DNA of 64,000 bases. It comes from JAVBRD01 sp031548365. Lineage in GTDB: Bacteria > Bacillota > Clostridia > Christensenellales > UBA1750. Position numbers and translations under genes: made by a program. The notes under the pieces were generated by a model. That model searched no databases, had not been told where the DNA came from, and worked only from the letters and a program-made list of their open reading frames with translations. The stretch's first letter is position 1. Every line of letters starts with the position of its first letter. The stretch is taken from assembly GCA_031548365.1 (NCBI GenBank), contig JAVBRD010000003.1, forward strand, positions 76,911 through 140,910, read 5' to 3'. This document shows positions 42,213 through 51,700 of this stretch, one piece after another.

Positions 42213-42788
42213 TTACTGGTGCCTGACGATCTGAAGCGAGTTCAGCGGCCACATGACCGCCTCAACCCTGCCCACCAGACGGTCTTTGGGAATCGGGCCG
42301 ATGCTGAAATGGCGGGAGTCCGCCGAATTGTTGCGGTTATCGCCCATGAGCAGGTAGGAGCCTTCGGGCACGGTCACGGGGCCGAAATCTTGGTGCGCTG
42401 GAACGGCGACATAAGGTTCCTCGATGCCGATGCCGTTGATATACACCGTTCCCGCGCGAATCTCCACGGTCTCGCCGGGCAGACCGATGACGCGCTTGAC
42501 GTAGTTGGTGGCCTCCGCCGTGAAGTGGCAGACCACGATGTCCCCGCGCGCGGGTTCCCAAAACTTATAGATGAACTTCGATACGGCCATGATCTGGTTG
42601 GTGTACAGCGTGGTTTCCATCGAAGGCCCGTCCACGCGCACCGGTTCAAAGATCAGGGTCCTGATGAGTATGCCGATGATGAGCGCTATGCCGATCGCTT
42701 TTGCCCACTCCCACAACTCTCTTTTGACGGAGACTTTTTTTTTGTTGACGTCAGCGAGCAGCTGATGATCCAGCTCTTTATCGCTCAT
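42213..42788 (-). CDS. lepB: Signal peptidase I (standard length)
   Basis: A 191-residue type I signal peptidase with one N-terminal transmembrane helix (about residues 29-47), catalytic Ser56 in DGPSMETTL and Lys98 in YVKRVIGLPGE, and the motif GDNRNNSADSRH near the C-terminus. Length is typical of Gram-positive SPase I. Its ATG overlaps the stop of the DUF951 gene by four bases, which couples their translation. It is 143 bases ahead of the second signal peptidase gene on the same strand. Confidence 0.92.
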   Translation of the reverse strand: MSDKELDHQLLADVNKKKVSVKRELWEWAKAIGIALIIGILIRTLIFEPVRVDGPSMETTLYTNQIMAVSKFIYKFWEPARGDIVVCHFTAEATNYVKRVIGLPGETVEIRAGTVYINGIGIEEPYVAVPAHQDFGPVTVPEGSYLLMGDNRNNSADSRHFSIGPIPKDRLVGRVEAVMWPLNSLQIVRHQ

Positions 42789-43039
42789 TGTAATTCACCA
42801 TCGTTTCTTTTTCCATCAAATATTCCGAGTGGAGACTGTGCGGTTGCCGCCGGATCCCCGCGTTCAATCGTTTTTTTTCTGCGCTTGACGAAATCCGCGC
42901 GCTCCATCATCACAATCCGGTCGCAGCCAAGGCAGCGAATTTTTACATCCGCGCCCACCCGGATCACCCGCCAGCGGTCGTTGCCGCAAGGGTGGGCCTT
43001 GCGTGTCTGCACGATGTCGCCAACGTAGATCTCGTCCAT
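42785..43039 (-). CDS. DUF951 family protein (YyzM-like)
   Basis: An 84-residue protein of the DUF951 family. The core is VGDIVQTRKAHPCGNDRWRV and GADVKIRCLGCDRIVMMERADFVKRRKK, with the conserved HPCG and CLGC cysteines that probably bind zinc or a nucleic acid. The last 25 residues are an extension beyond the usual 60-residue length. In many Firmicutes this gene is next to translation or chromosome partition genes; its function is unknown. Here it is the first gene of a unit with lepB. GGAGG precedes the ATG. Confidence 0.85.
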   Translation of the reverse strand: MDEIYVGDIVQTRKAHPCGNDRWRVIRVGADVKIRCLGCDRIVMMERADFVKRRKKTIERGDPAATAQSPLGIFDGKRNDGELQ

Positions 43040-43063
43040 GCACGCCTCCGAACGGTTTTATTT

Positions 43064-43092
43064 AGTATACGATTCTTTGCCGGCGATGAAAA
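43064..43092 (-). promoter_or_regulatory. Sigma-A promoter of the DUF951-lepB unit
   Basis: On the minus strand TTTTCA (43092-43087), 17-base spacer, TATACT (43069-43064). Confidence 0.6.
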
Positions 43093-43164
43093 CCCTCTTT
43101 TTTTGTCAGACATGCAAACGACGCTCGGTGGAGCGGTGCTCCCCCGAGCGATTGAGCCTCCGGA

Positions 43165-44622
43165 TTACACTTTGACGGTCGTCCATTTGCCGGACTGAAA
43201 GCGAAGGCGAACGAGCACAAAGCGGGAGAACTGATCCACGAACATCGCGCTCCACGCGCCCACAAGCCCCCAGTGGAGCACATTGACCGCAGTCCACGAC
43301 AGCGCGGGCCGCAGGAAGAGCATGCCCACCAGTATGACGACCAGCGTGTAGCGCGTGTCGCCCGCGCCGCGCAGCGCACCCGCCAGGATGAGCTGGGACG
43401 ACTGGAACGGCTGGAGCGCGGCCAGAACCAGCAATATTTGCGAGCCGAGCAGGACGATCTGTTCGGTGTCGATGCTCGGGTCGACATCCGCGCCGATGAA
43501 CATCGAGATGAGCTGCTTCCTGAAAATGATGAAGATCATGGCGATGAAAACCGACACGCCCTGACCCATCCAGCCCGTCAGGCGCGCGTAGTGATACGCG
43601 AGTTTTGGTTTTTTCTTGCCCAGCGACTGCCCGACCAGCGTCGTGGCCGCGATGCCGAACGCTTGGCCGTTCATGAACGAGATGTTCATCATGCTCATCC
43701 CGATCTGGTGGGTGGCAAAAGCGATGTCGCCCAAAGACGTCACGGTTTTGACGAACACCGTCATGCCAAACCGCATGCACAGCTGCTCGCCCAGCGCGGG
43801 CAGCCCGATGCGCGTGATGCGCTTGATCAGGGGGATGTCCGGCATAAAGCTGTCCTTGGGGAGGAGGAAAACGTACTGCCGCCCGCGGTAGAGGATGATC
43901 AGCGCGCCCGCGAGCGCCACCATCTGCCCCGCGACGGTCGCGATGGACGCACCCGCGACCTCCATACGCGGCATGCCGAAGTTGCCGTATATTAAGCCAT
44001 AGTTGAGAAACACGTTGACGATGTTGCTCGATGTGTTGAGCACGAGCGAGGCGCGCGTGTTGCCCACGCCGCGCAGCGCCGCGGTGACCGACATGGCCAG
44101 CGTCTGCGAGGTCAGGCCCACCATTTGTATCCTGAAATACTGGATACCCCACGCAAGCGTCTGCGGCTCGTTGGAGCCCATGAAGCGGATCATGGGTTCG
44201 GCGAATATATAACCGATCACAGACATGACCGCGGAAATGAAGAGCGTGAGCATCATGTTCTGGCGCATGACGCGGCACGCGTCACCCTGCTGCCCCGCGC
44301 CGCGAAAGCGCGCGATGAGCGCGGTGGAGCCGACATTGAACGCGATGAAACACGCTTGTAGGAGCATCTTGGGCTGGTTGGTCAGGCCAACAGCCGAGAT
44401 GGCGAGGGGGTTTAGGTTGCCGACCATCACCTGATCGACCAACCCGGCGAGCGAGGTCAAGATCATCTCGGTGATGGAGGGCCACGCGATGCGGCCGATG
44501 TCACCGATGGTCTCGCGCATGCCCGGCAAGGTTTCGGGTGGTTGGCCCGCGGCCGCGGACTGATCGTCAGTAACGCTCTGCGCCACGGGCTCGTCTTGTG
44601 CCGTGTTCGTTGGTACCTGCAA
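43165..44622 (-). CDS. MATE family efflux transporter
   Basis: A 485-residue multidrug and toxin extrusion-type antiporter with about twelve hydrophobic helices in two homologous halves. The first half begins IAWPSITEMILTSLAGLVDQVMVG near residue 45; the second around IGLPALGEQLCMRFG near 265, both diagnostic. A polar 30-residue N-terminal tail precedes the first helix. The start is TTG at 44622 after GGGGGA. It uses a sodium or proton gradient to export organic compounds; the substrate is unknown. It has its own promoter, divergent from the GH172 gene. Confidence 0.9.
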   Translation of the reverse strand: MQVPTNTAQDEPVAQSVTDDQSAAAGQPPETLPGMRETIGDIGRIAWPSITEMILTSLAGLVDQVMVGNLNPLAISAVGLTNQPKMLLQACFIAFNVGSTALIARFRGAGQQGDACRVMRQNMMLTLFISAVMSVIGYIFAEPMIRFMGSNEPQTLAWGIQYFRIQMVGLTSQTLAMSVTAALRGVGNTRASLVLNTSSNIVNVFLNYGLIYGNFGMPRMEVAGASIATVAGQMVALAGALIILYRGRQYVFLLPKDSFMPDIPLIKRITRIGLPALGEQLCMRFGMTVFVKTVTSLGDIAFATHQIGMSMMNISFMNGQAFGIAATTLVGQSLGKKKPKLAYHYARLTGWMGQGVSVFIAMIFIIFRKQLISMFIGADVDPSIDTEQIVLLGSQILLVLAALQPFQSSQLILAGALRGAGDTRYTLVVILVGMLFLRPALSWTAVNVLHWGLVGAWSAMFVDQFSRFVLVRLRFQSGKWTTVKV

Positions 44623-44646
44623 GTCTCATCCCCCCATATGGCTCCC

Positions 44647-44674
44647 ATTATACCGCGCCCACCCGGGATTACAA
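44647..44674 (-). promoter_or_regulatory. Sigma-A promoter of the MATE gene
   Basis: On the minus strand TTGTAA (44674-44669), 16-base spacer, TATAAT (44652-44647). Confidence 0.7.
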
Positions 44675-44709
44675 CCCCGTGAAAAACAAGTGTGCCGCGC
44701 GCCCGGGTG

Positions 44710-44718
44710 TGGTATAAT
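44710..44718 (+). promoter_or_regulatory. Extended -10 promoter of the GH172 gene
   Basis: TGGTATAAT at 44710-44718: TG, one base, perfect TATAAT, with no recognisable -35. The start codon is 37 bases downstream. Confidence 0.65.
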
Positions 44719-44754
44719 CAGCTTATCCCCAGAACATTGCAAGGAGGTCCTCAA

Positions 44755-45861
44755 ATGCTCACAGGTCTCTACAATGTGCCAAGGAACATCAAAAGCAAAC
44801 GCCAGTCAAGTTTTGACCGCACAGGCGGAAACGCCGACCGAGCCGTCATCCCCGCGGGAGAGACGTTCACCATGGCCGATATCCCGGGAACGGGCATCAT
44901 CAAGCACATTTGGATCACCATTTCCTGCAAGGATCCCATGCTCCGCCGCAACGCCATTTTGCGCATGTATTGGGACGGATGCGAGTTCCCGAGCGTTGAG
45001 TCGCCCATTGGCGATTTTTTCGGACAGGGATTTGGCGAAAAATACAACTTCGCCGCGCTTCCGCTCGCCGCTGCTCCCAAAGAGGGGAACGCGCTCAACT
45101 GCTATTTCCCCATGCCCTTTAGAAAGGGCGCGAAGATCACCGTGGAAAACCAGTCCGACGTTCAGATTGACTCCTTCTACTTTTACGTCGACTACGAAGA
45201 GCACCTGTCTCTGCCCGAGGACGCGCTCTACTTTCACGCGTGGTGGAACCGCGAGTTGACCACCCCCGCGGACGGCGTGGAAAACGAGTGGGCGGTGTTC
45301 GAGCCGTACTACAAAAACACGTCGAACAAAGAGAACTATTTGTTTGCCGACATCAAGGGGCGCGGAAAGTTCGTAGGCGTCAACTACTATGTGGAGTGCC
45401 CGCAGCCCATGTGGTACGGCGAAGGCGACGACATGTTCCAGGTGGATGGCGAGCCTTATCCGTTCTCCCTTCACGGCACGGGCACCGAAGACTTTTTCAA
45501 TTCATCGTGGTGCCCGAAAGAGCTCTACGCGCACCCGTATTTCGGCTACGCGCGCGTCAACAACGAATCCGGCTGGATGGGCCGCACGCACTGCTATCGT
45601 TTCATGCTTGAGGAGCCCGTTTACTTCGAAAAATCACTCAACGCCAGCATTGAACACGGCAACGCGAACTGCCTTGTCCTTGATCTTTCTTCCGTCGCGT
45701 ATTGGTATCAAACCCTGCCTGAGACGCCTTTCCCCGCCATGCGTCCTAAAGAGGAGCGCCAGAACATGAAGGCCATCGGCGCGCGAGAGATCCAGGTGTG
45801 GCGCGAAGCATGGCGCCAGCAGAACGGCGGCGGCAATCTCTGGGGAAACGAGCGCAAGTAA
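44755..45861 (+). CDS. GH172 (DUF2961) family glycoside hydrolase
   Basis: A 368-residue protein of the DUF2961 family, now glycoside hydrolase family 172, whose characterised members act on difructose dianhydrides and on arabinofuranose or fructofuranose linkages. Two acidic residues in conserved settings, Glu223 in WYGEGDDM and Glu245 in HGTGTEDFF, are spaced like the catalytic pair of known members. There is no signal peptide, so it acts inside the cell. AAGGAGG precedes the ATG at 44755. It is followed by a hydroxypyruvate isomerase-like gene, which suggests an intracellular pathway for an imported sugar. Confidence 0.85.
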   Translation: MLTGLYNVPRNIKSKRQSSFDRTGGNADRAVIPAGETFTMADIPGTGIIKHIWITISCKDPMLRRNAILRMYWDGCEFPSVESPIGDFFGQGFGEKYNFAALPLAAAPKEGNALNCYFPMPFRKGAKITVENQSDVQIDSFYFYVDYEEHLSLPEDALYFHAWWNRELTTPADGVENEWAVFEPYYKNTSNKENYLFADIKGRGKFVGVNYYVECPQPMWYGEGDDMFQVDGEPYPFSLHGTGTEDFFNSSWCPKELYAHPYFGYARVNNESGWMGRTHCYRFMLEEPVYFEKSLNASIEHGNANCLVLDLSSVAYWYQTLPETPFPAMRPKEERQNMKAIGAREIQVWREAWRQQNGGGNLWGNERK

Positions 45862-45947
45862 GGCGGCGAGGACGGGGACGCCCTGTCAGGCTCCGCCGTT
45901 CGGCGGAAATACGAACAAATCATTAACCAAAGGGATGAGTTAAACAT

Positions 45948-46727
45948 ATGCTCAAGTCAATTTGCATCGAGATGCTGCTTACGCATGTCGATTTCTACGA
46001 CCGTTTCAAGCTCGCCAAGGAGGCGGGGTTTAACGCCATCGAGTTCTGGGGATGGCAGGGCAAGGACCTGCCGCGCATCAAAGCGCTGACCGAGCAGTAC
46101 GGCCTTGCGATCACATCCTTTTCCGGCGACGCCGACTACTCCCTGTGCGACGACACCCATACCGGGAAGTACATCGCGTACGCCGAGGAGTCCATGAAGC
46201 ACGCGCAGTTCCTGAATTGCCCCGTGTGCGTGATTCACTCCAACGCGCTGGGTGAAGGAGGCGTGGTCGTCAACCACTACGCGAGCGCCGACCCTGCCCA
46301 TCTGTACGCCAACATGCTGCGCGCGCTCATGCTCCTGAAGCCCATCGCTGAGAAATACAAGATCACCCTCGCGCTCGAGGCGCTCAACACACACGTTGAT
46401 CACGTCGGCAACGCGCTGTACAACACGTATGACGCCGCGCACCTCATCCGCCTCGTCAACTCGCCCTGCATTAAAGTCCTTTACGACATTTACCACATGC
46501 AGATCATGCACGGAAACATCCTTCAAACAATCGACGACTGCGCCGACACGTTCGGTCACATCCACATCGCCGACGTCCCCGGACGCCATGAGCCCGGAAC
46601 CGGCGAGATCAACTATCCCGCCGTGTTTGCCAAGCTCCGTGCATCCGCCTACAAAGGGCCTGTCGCCTTCGAGCTTTCCGCCGCCACCACTTTTGATGCC
46701 GCCGCCAAAGCGATGATCGCGCTGTAG
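45948..46727 (+). CDS. Hydroxypyruvate isomerase-like TIM-barrel protein
   Basis: A 259-residue xylose-isomerase-like TIM barrel. The phrases ALEALNTHVDHVGN near residue 142, VLYDIYHMQIMHGN near 177 and GHIHIADVPGRHEPGTGEIN near 203 are those of hydroxypyruvate isomerase (Hyi) and related ketose epimerases; the Glu, Asp, His and Glu metal ligands are in place. It interconverts an aldehyde or ketose, possibly a product of the adjacent GH172 pathway. It lies 86 bases after the GH172 gene and probably shares its transcript. The true substrate could be another sugar. Confidence 0.8.
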   Translation: MLKSICIEMLLTHVDFYDRFKLAKEAGFNAIEFWGWQGKDLPRIKALTEQYGLAITSFSGDADYSLCDDTHTGKYIAYAEESMKHAQFLNCPVCVIHSNALGEGGVVVNHYASADPAHLYANMLRALMLLKPIAEKYKITLALEALNTHVDHVGNALYNTYDAAHLIRLVNSPCIKVLYDIYHMQIMHGNILQTIDDCADTFGHIHIADVPGRHEPGTGEINYPAVFAKLRASAYKGPVAFELSAATTFDAAAKAMIAL

Positions 46728-46760
46728 CGCGGAGCGGGAGCGTCAATCGGGAACAACAGC

Positions 46761-46796
46761 GCAAACCCGCCTGCACAGCCATGCAGGCGGGTTTGC
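46761..46796. terminator. Bidirectional terminator hairpin between convergent genes
   Basis: A perfect 15-pair stem (46761-46775 with 46782-46796) and six-base loop. The A and T runs lie within the ends of the stem rather than beyond it. Confidence 0.7.
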
Positions 46797-46862
46797 TGCG
46801 TCATGATGTCATCCGGCGCGAATGAGCGCTGGGAGGGACTGTACTTCCGCGCAACGCTTCGC

Positions 46863-48407
46863 CTACGCGCTGTAGTCGCCTTTGAGCATGCGCTCGGCGT
46901 TTGCGCAGATGGCGTTTAAGGTGTCGGGGTGCTGTGTGAGATCCTTGCCGAATACGGCGGGATCGCTGAGGAGCGGGAGGAACGCGTCTTTGACGGACGC
47001 TCCGGCTTTGAGGGCGGAAGCGCACTTGACGAGCGTGTCCTTGCGGGGATCATCGGCGAGCGCAAAGGCTGTGCCGTCCTTATCAACGCCGGTGGTGTAG
47101 CAAAGGAATGCGGCTACGGGGATGAGGATGACGGCGAGCTTGTCGTCGGACACGCCCTGATGTTGGCCCTCCCAGTAGGTGTCCATGAGGCGGGGCGCGA
47201 TTTTAGTGGAAGCCATGAGCGCGATGCGCATGGGATCGTCAGGGATGTTGGGGTTATTGAGGCGTGTGAACGTATCGGCCACGAAATCGTCGAGCTTGAT
47301 GCCGACGGGGGAGGGGATGGTGGCCTTGACGACATCAATGATGCCGCGGATGATCTGGGTGATGGCGGGGTTTTGCATGGCGGCGTAGATCTTGTAATCG
47401 CCGCGATAACCGAGCATGACGCCGTAGGATGCGATGGTTGTGTGGCTCATGTTGAGGATGCGCAGCTTCATGTCCTCGTACTTGCGCAGATCATCAAAGT
47501 CGGGGCACATGAACACGCCGGAGGCCTTCTCAAATTCGGGGCGGCCCGCTGGGAACTTGTCCTCGATGGCCCAGTAGCGCGTCTTCTCCGTGACGATGAC
47601 GTTGGCTGAGATGCCCGCCTTGTCCAGCATGGCGTTAACGGCGGCGTTGGGGGAAACGGCGATGCGGTCGACCATGGTGTTGGGGAAGGTGAAGCACTGC
47701 GGCAGGCCGAGGTGTTCAACGAATCCCTTGGGCGCGTAGCCTTTGTCTTCCCATGCCTTGGCCATGGTCTTGACGACGGCCGCGGTGTAGTTGCCGTTCT
47801 GCGAAAAATTGGTGCAGGAGACGAGCGCGAACGCTTTCTGAGCGTTGAAGCGCTCAAGCAGGAAGCGCGTCCACTTGGCGGGGTCGGAGGCGAACGTGAA
47901 GTTGTCCATGTCGGCTTTGACCTTGTCGGAGGTGGGGGTGGCAAATTCGCCGCCTGTCCAGACCATGCCGTACGCGCCTTCGGGGGCGTTGATGGTGCCG
48001 TACTGAACGTCGGGGCAGTGCGCAAGACCGAGCAGGCGCTCCCACGCAAGACCCTTGCCGGTGTCGTTGAGGAAGAGAAGCGAGTCGAAGGCGGCCTGAA
48101 TCTTGATGTTGGCCGAATCCTTTTCATCATTATAGATGACGTGTGCGGCGAGGAAATCGCTGGCGACGGCGTTGTTGTAGCCATCCTGCGAGAAGGATTC
48201 GACCCCGATCAGGGTTCCGGCTTTTCCGCCCTGGTTGAGAATGTCCTGAATGATGTCGCCCAGATGAGCGTAGCCCATGCGCCCGGGGGAGAAGCAGATG
48301 CCCGTGATGCGGAGCTTTTGCTTGTCATACTTGGGGAACTCGACGTTGGTCATGCCGGCCCAGAATCTTTGGTCCTTGACCAGCGCGTTGCACAACACTC
48401 GACTCAT
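46863..48407 (-). CDS. Mannitol dehydrogenase / fructuronate reductase family oxidoreductase
   Basis: A 514-residue polyol-specific long-chain dehydrogenase. The central Rossmann part and the catalytic motif KLRILNMSHTTIASYG near residue 325 (Lys, Asn, His set) define the mannitol dehydrogenase and hexuronate reductase family. It reduces or oxidises a polyol or uronate with NAD(P). AAAGGAGG precedes the ATG. The promoter region carries a palindrome like those bound by GntR/FadR-type regulators of hexuronate genes, which favours fructuronate or tagaturonate reduction over mannitol, but this is not certain. It converges on the GH172-Hyi pair and may belong to the same sugar diet. Confidence 0.82.
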   Translation of the reverse strand: MSRVLCNALVKDQRFWAGMTNVEFPKYDKQKLRITGICFSPGRMGYAHLGDIIQDILNQGGKAGTLIGVESFSQDGYNNAVASDFLAAHVIYNDEKDSANIKIQAAFDSLLFLNDTGKGLAWERLLGLAHCPDVQYGTINAPEGAYGMVWTGGEFATPTSDKVKADMDNFTFASDPAKWTRFLLERFNAQKAFALVSCTNFSQNGNYTAAVVKTMAKAWEDKGYAPKGFVEHLGLPQCFTFPNTMVDRIAVSPNAAVNAMLDKAGISANVIVTEKTRYWAIEDKFPAGRPEFEKASGVFMCPDFDDLRKYEDMKLRILNMSHTTIASYGVMLGYRGDYKIYAAMQNPAITQIIRGIIDVVKATIPSPVGIKLDDFVADTFTRLNNPNIPDDPMRIALMASTKIAPRLMDTYWEGQHQGVSDDKLAVILIPVAAFLCYTTGVDKDGTAFALADDPRKDTLVKCASALKAGASVKDAFLPLLSDPAVFGKDLTQHPDTLNAICANAERMLKGDYSA

Positions 48408-48423
48408 GGCGGAGGCCTCCTTT

Positions 48424-48455
48424 TGTATGTCTGGTATGGTTTACCATTGCAATGG
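48424..48455 (-). promoter_or_regulatory. Promoter with overlapping palindromic operators
   Basis: On the minus strand a -35 TTGCAA (48452-48447), 17-base spacer and weak -10 CATACA (48429-48424). The spacer contains the palindrome ATGGTTTACCAT (48436-48447), which fits the TGGTnnACCA site type of GntR/FadR regulators, and a second palindrome CCATTGCAATGG (48444-48455) overlaps the -35. A bound repressor would block the polymerase. Confidence 0.55.
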
Positions 48456-48529
48456 GCATAAAAAAAGCGCGCGGGTTGTGAAAAATTTGAAAACAGTGCT
48501 GGCTGGTGAAAATGTCGACACAATTCAGG

Positions 48530-48558
48530 TTGACAAAAACGGGAAAGGGTGATAACGT
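48530..48558 (+). promoter_or_regulatory. Candidate promoter of rpoB-rpoC
   Basis: TTGACA at 48530-48535, 17-base spacer, weak -10 TAACGT at 48553-48558. The leader of about 170 bases to rpoB contains two copies of TTGTACA (48558-48564 and 48624-48630) and no recognisable peptide or riboswitch. Confidence 0.5.
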
Positions 48559-48735
48559 TGTACATTGCATTCGTATCATCAAACGCATAGATTCCCCTAC
48601 CCCGCACCACAGGCACACCCACATTGTACACTGTTTGATTTTGATTTTCAATGGGGAAACGAATGGAACGCGCAAGCGGGACAGAGCGTGATTTTGTACG
48701 GTGTTGGCAACTTCAGCGAAGGAGTGAACGCGCAT

Positions 48736-51700
48736 ATGATCCACGAGGTGACCATGGGCAAACGTACGCGAATGAGTTTCTCGAGAATTGAAGAGGTCCT
48801 GGACATTCCCGATCTCGTCGAGGTACAAAAACGCTCATACGATAGGTTCCTGCGCGAAGATTTGAAGGATGTATTGGCCGATATTTCGCCGATTGTCGAC
48901 TATACCGATACGCTTGAACTCTCGTTCATCGGTTATGCGCTCGAAGAAAAACCCAAGTACGACGTCGAGGAGTGCAAAGAGCGCGACGTCAACTATTCCG
49001 CGCCCCTCAAGGTCAAGGTTCGCCTGACAAACAAGCAGACGGGCTTGATCAAGGAGCAGGACGTATTCATGGGCGATTTCCCGCTCATGACCGAGCACGG
49101 TACGTTCATCATCAACGGAGCGGAGCGCGTCATCGTCTCGCAGCTGGTTCGCTCGCCCGGCGTCTATTACAACAAGAGCATTGATAAATCGGGTTCAAAC
49201 CTGTTCTCGGCCACGGTCATTCCGCAGCGCGGCGCGTGGCTTGAATATGAGACCGATTCAAACGACGTCATCTCGGTCCGCGTCGACCGCACGCGCAAGC
49301 TGCCCGTGACGGTTCTTCTGCGCGCCATCGGATACGGCAGCGACTCGAGCATCCTGGAGCTGATGGGCGAGGACGAGCGCGTTCTGGCGACCATCGGTCG
49401 CGACTCGGCCAAAACAGCGACGGACGGCCTGCTTGAGATTTACCGCCGCCTCCGTCCTGGTGAGCCGCCCACGGAGGAGTCCGCGCGTTCCATGCTCAAC
49501 AGCCTGTTTTTTGACCCCAAGCGCTACGACCTCGCGCGCGTCGGGCGCTATAAGTTCAACAAGAAGCTCGCGCTGGCCACGCGCATCATCGGCGCGCGCG
49601 CGGCGGAGCCCGTTCTTCATCCGGCTACGGGCGAAGTGCTCATCGAGGCCGAAGGCGAATTCACGCGCGAGATCGCCTGGAAGATTCAAAACGCGGGCAT
49701 CAACCACGTCGTGGTTCTCGCTGAGGGGCGCGCGGTCAAGGTGCTGGGCAACAACATGCTCAACGCTGCCGAGCACCTGCCTTTTGCGCCCGCCGAGGTC
49801 GGCATTCTCGAGCTCGCGCATGGTCCCACGCTGTTTAAGCTCATCAAGGACAACCCGTCTGCTGAGGATCTTCGTTCGGCGATAACGGCCAACCTTGACG
49901 ACCTCGTCCCCAAAACCATCACCAACGACGACATCGTCGCTTCCATCAGCTACTGCGTCGGGCTATCGCACGGCATCGGCACAATCGACGATATCGACCA
50001 TCTCGGCAACCGCCGCCTGCGCTCGGTTGGCGAGCTTTTGCAAAACCAGATCCGTCTCGGCCTCTCCCGCATGGAGCGCGTTGTCAAGGAGCGCATGGCC
50101 ATTCAGGATCAGACGTCGGTCACGCCCCAGGCGCTGGTCAACATCCGCCCGGTGTCCGCAGCCATCAAGGAGTTCTTTGGTTCCTCCCAGCTCTCCCAGT
50201 TCATGGATCAGCCCAACCCGCTCGCCGCGCTCACGCACAAGCGCCGCCTTTCCGCGCTCGGACCCGGCGGCCTCAACCGCGACCGAGCGAACTTCGAGGT
50301 GCGCGACGTTCACCACTCGCACTACGGCCGCATCTGCCCGATTGAAACGCCTGAAGGCCCCAACATCGGCCTGATCGGTTCGCTGGCCACATACGCGCGC
50401 GTCAACCCGTACGGGTTCATTGAAGCGCCTTACCGCCGCGTCAACCGTCCCGAGGGTACGGTCACGGAAGAAATCGTGTACATGACCGCGGATGAGGAAG
50501 ACGTCTACACCATCGCGCAGGCCAACGAGCCGCTCGATGAGCAAAAACACTTCACCAACGAGCGGGTCACCGCGCGTCTTCGCGACGAGACGATCGGCAT
50601 ACCCGCGAGCGAAGTCGACTTCATGGACGTATCGCCCAAGATGCTCGTTTCCATCGCGACGGCCATGATCCCCTTCCTCGAAAACGACGACGCCAACCGC
50701 GCGCTCATGGGTTCTAACATGCAGCGCCAGGCGGTTCCGCTTCTCAAGCCCGAAGCGCCCATCGTGGGAACGGGCATGGAGTTCAAGGTCGCGCAGGATT
50801 CGGGCTCCGCGCAGCTCGCTAAATCCGCGGGCGTTGTGGAGCGCGTATCGGCTGACGAAATCGTTATCCGGTGCGACGACGGGCGCAAAGAAAGCTACAA
50901 GCTCATCAAGTTCACGCGGTCCAACCAAGGGACGTGCATCAACCAGCGCCCCATCGTATCCAAGGGGGAGCGCGTTGAAAAACGGCAAATCATCGCCGAC
51001 GGTCCGTCGATTGATACCGGTGAGATCGCGCTCGGACGCAACATCCTCATCGGGTTCATGACGTGGGAAGGCTACAACTACGAGGACGCCATCCTGATCA
51101 GCGAAAGAATGGTCAAGGAGGATGTGTTCACCTCCATTCATATTGAAGAGTATGAATCGGAAGCGCGCGACACAAAGCTTGGGCCGGAGGAGATCACGTC
51201 CGACATCCCCAACGTCTCCGAGGACGCGTTAAAGGATCTTGACGATCAGGGTGTCATCCGCATCGGCGCGGAAGTGCGCTCGGGCGATATCCTTGTTGGC
51301 AAAGTCACGCCCAAGGGCGAAACGGAGCTCACGGCGGAGGAACGCCTGCTGCGCGCGATCTTTGGAGAAAAAGCGCGCGAGGTGCGCGACACGTCTCTGC
51401 GCGTCCCGCACGGCGAAGGCGGCATCATCGTGGATGTCAAGGTGTTCACGCGCGAGAACAAGGACGAGCTCTCACCCGGCGTCAACAAGCTGGTGCGCGT
51501 TTACATCGCGCAGAAACGCAAAATCTCGGTCGGAGACAAGATGGCGGGACGCCACGGTAACAAGGGCGTCATCTCGCGCATCATGCCTGAAGAAGACATG
51601 CCCTTCCTGCCCGACGGAACCCCGCTCCAAATCGTCCTCAATCCGCTGGGCGTTCCCTCCCGTATGAACATCGGGCAGGTGCTCGAGGTGCATCTCGGGC

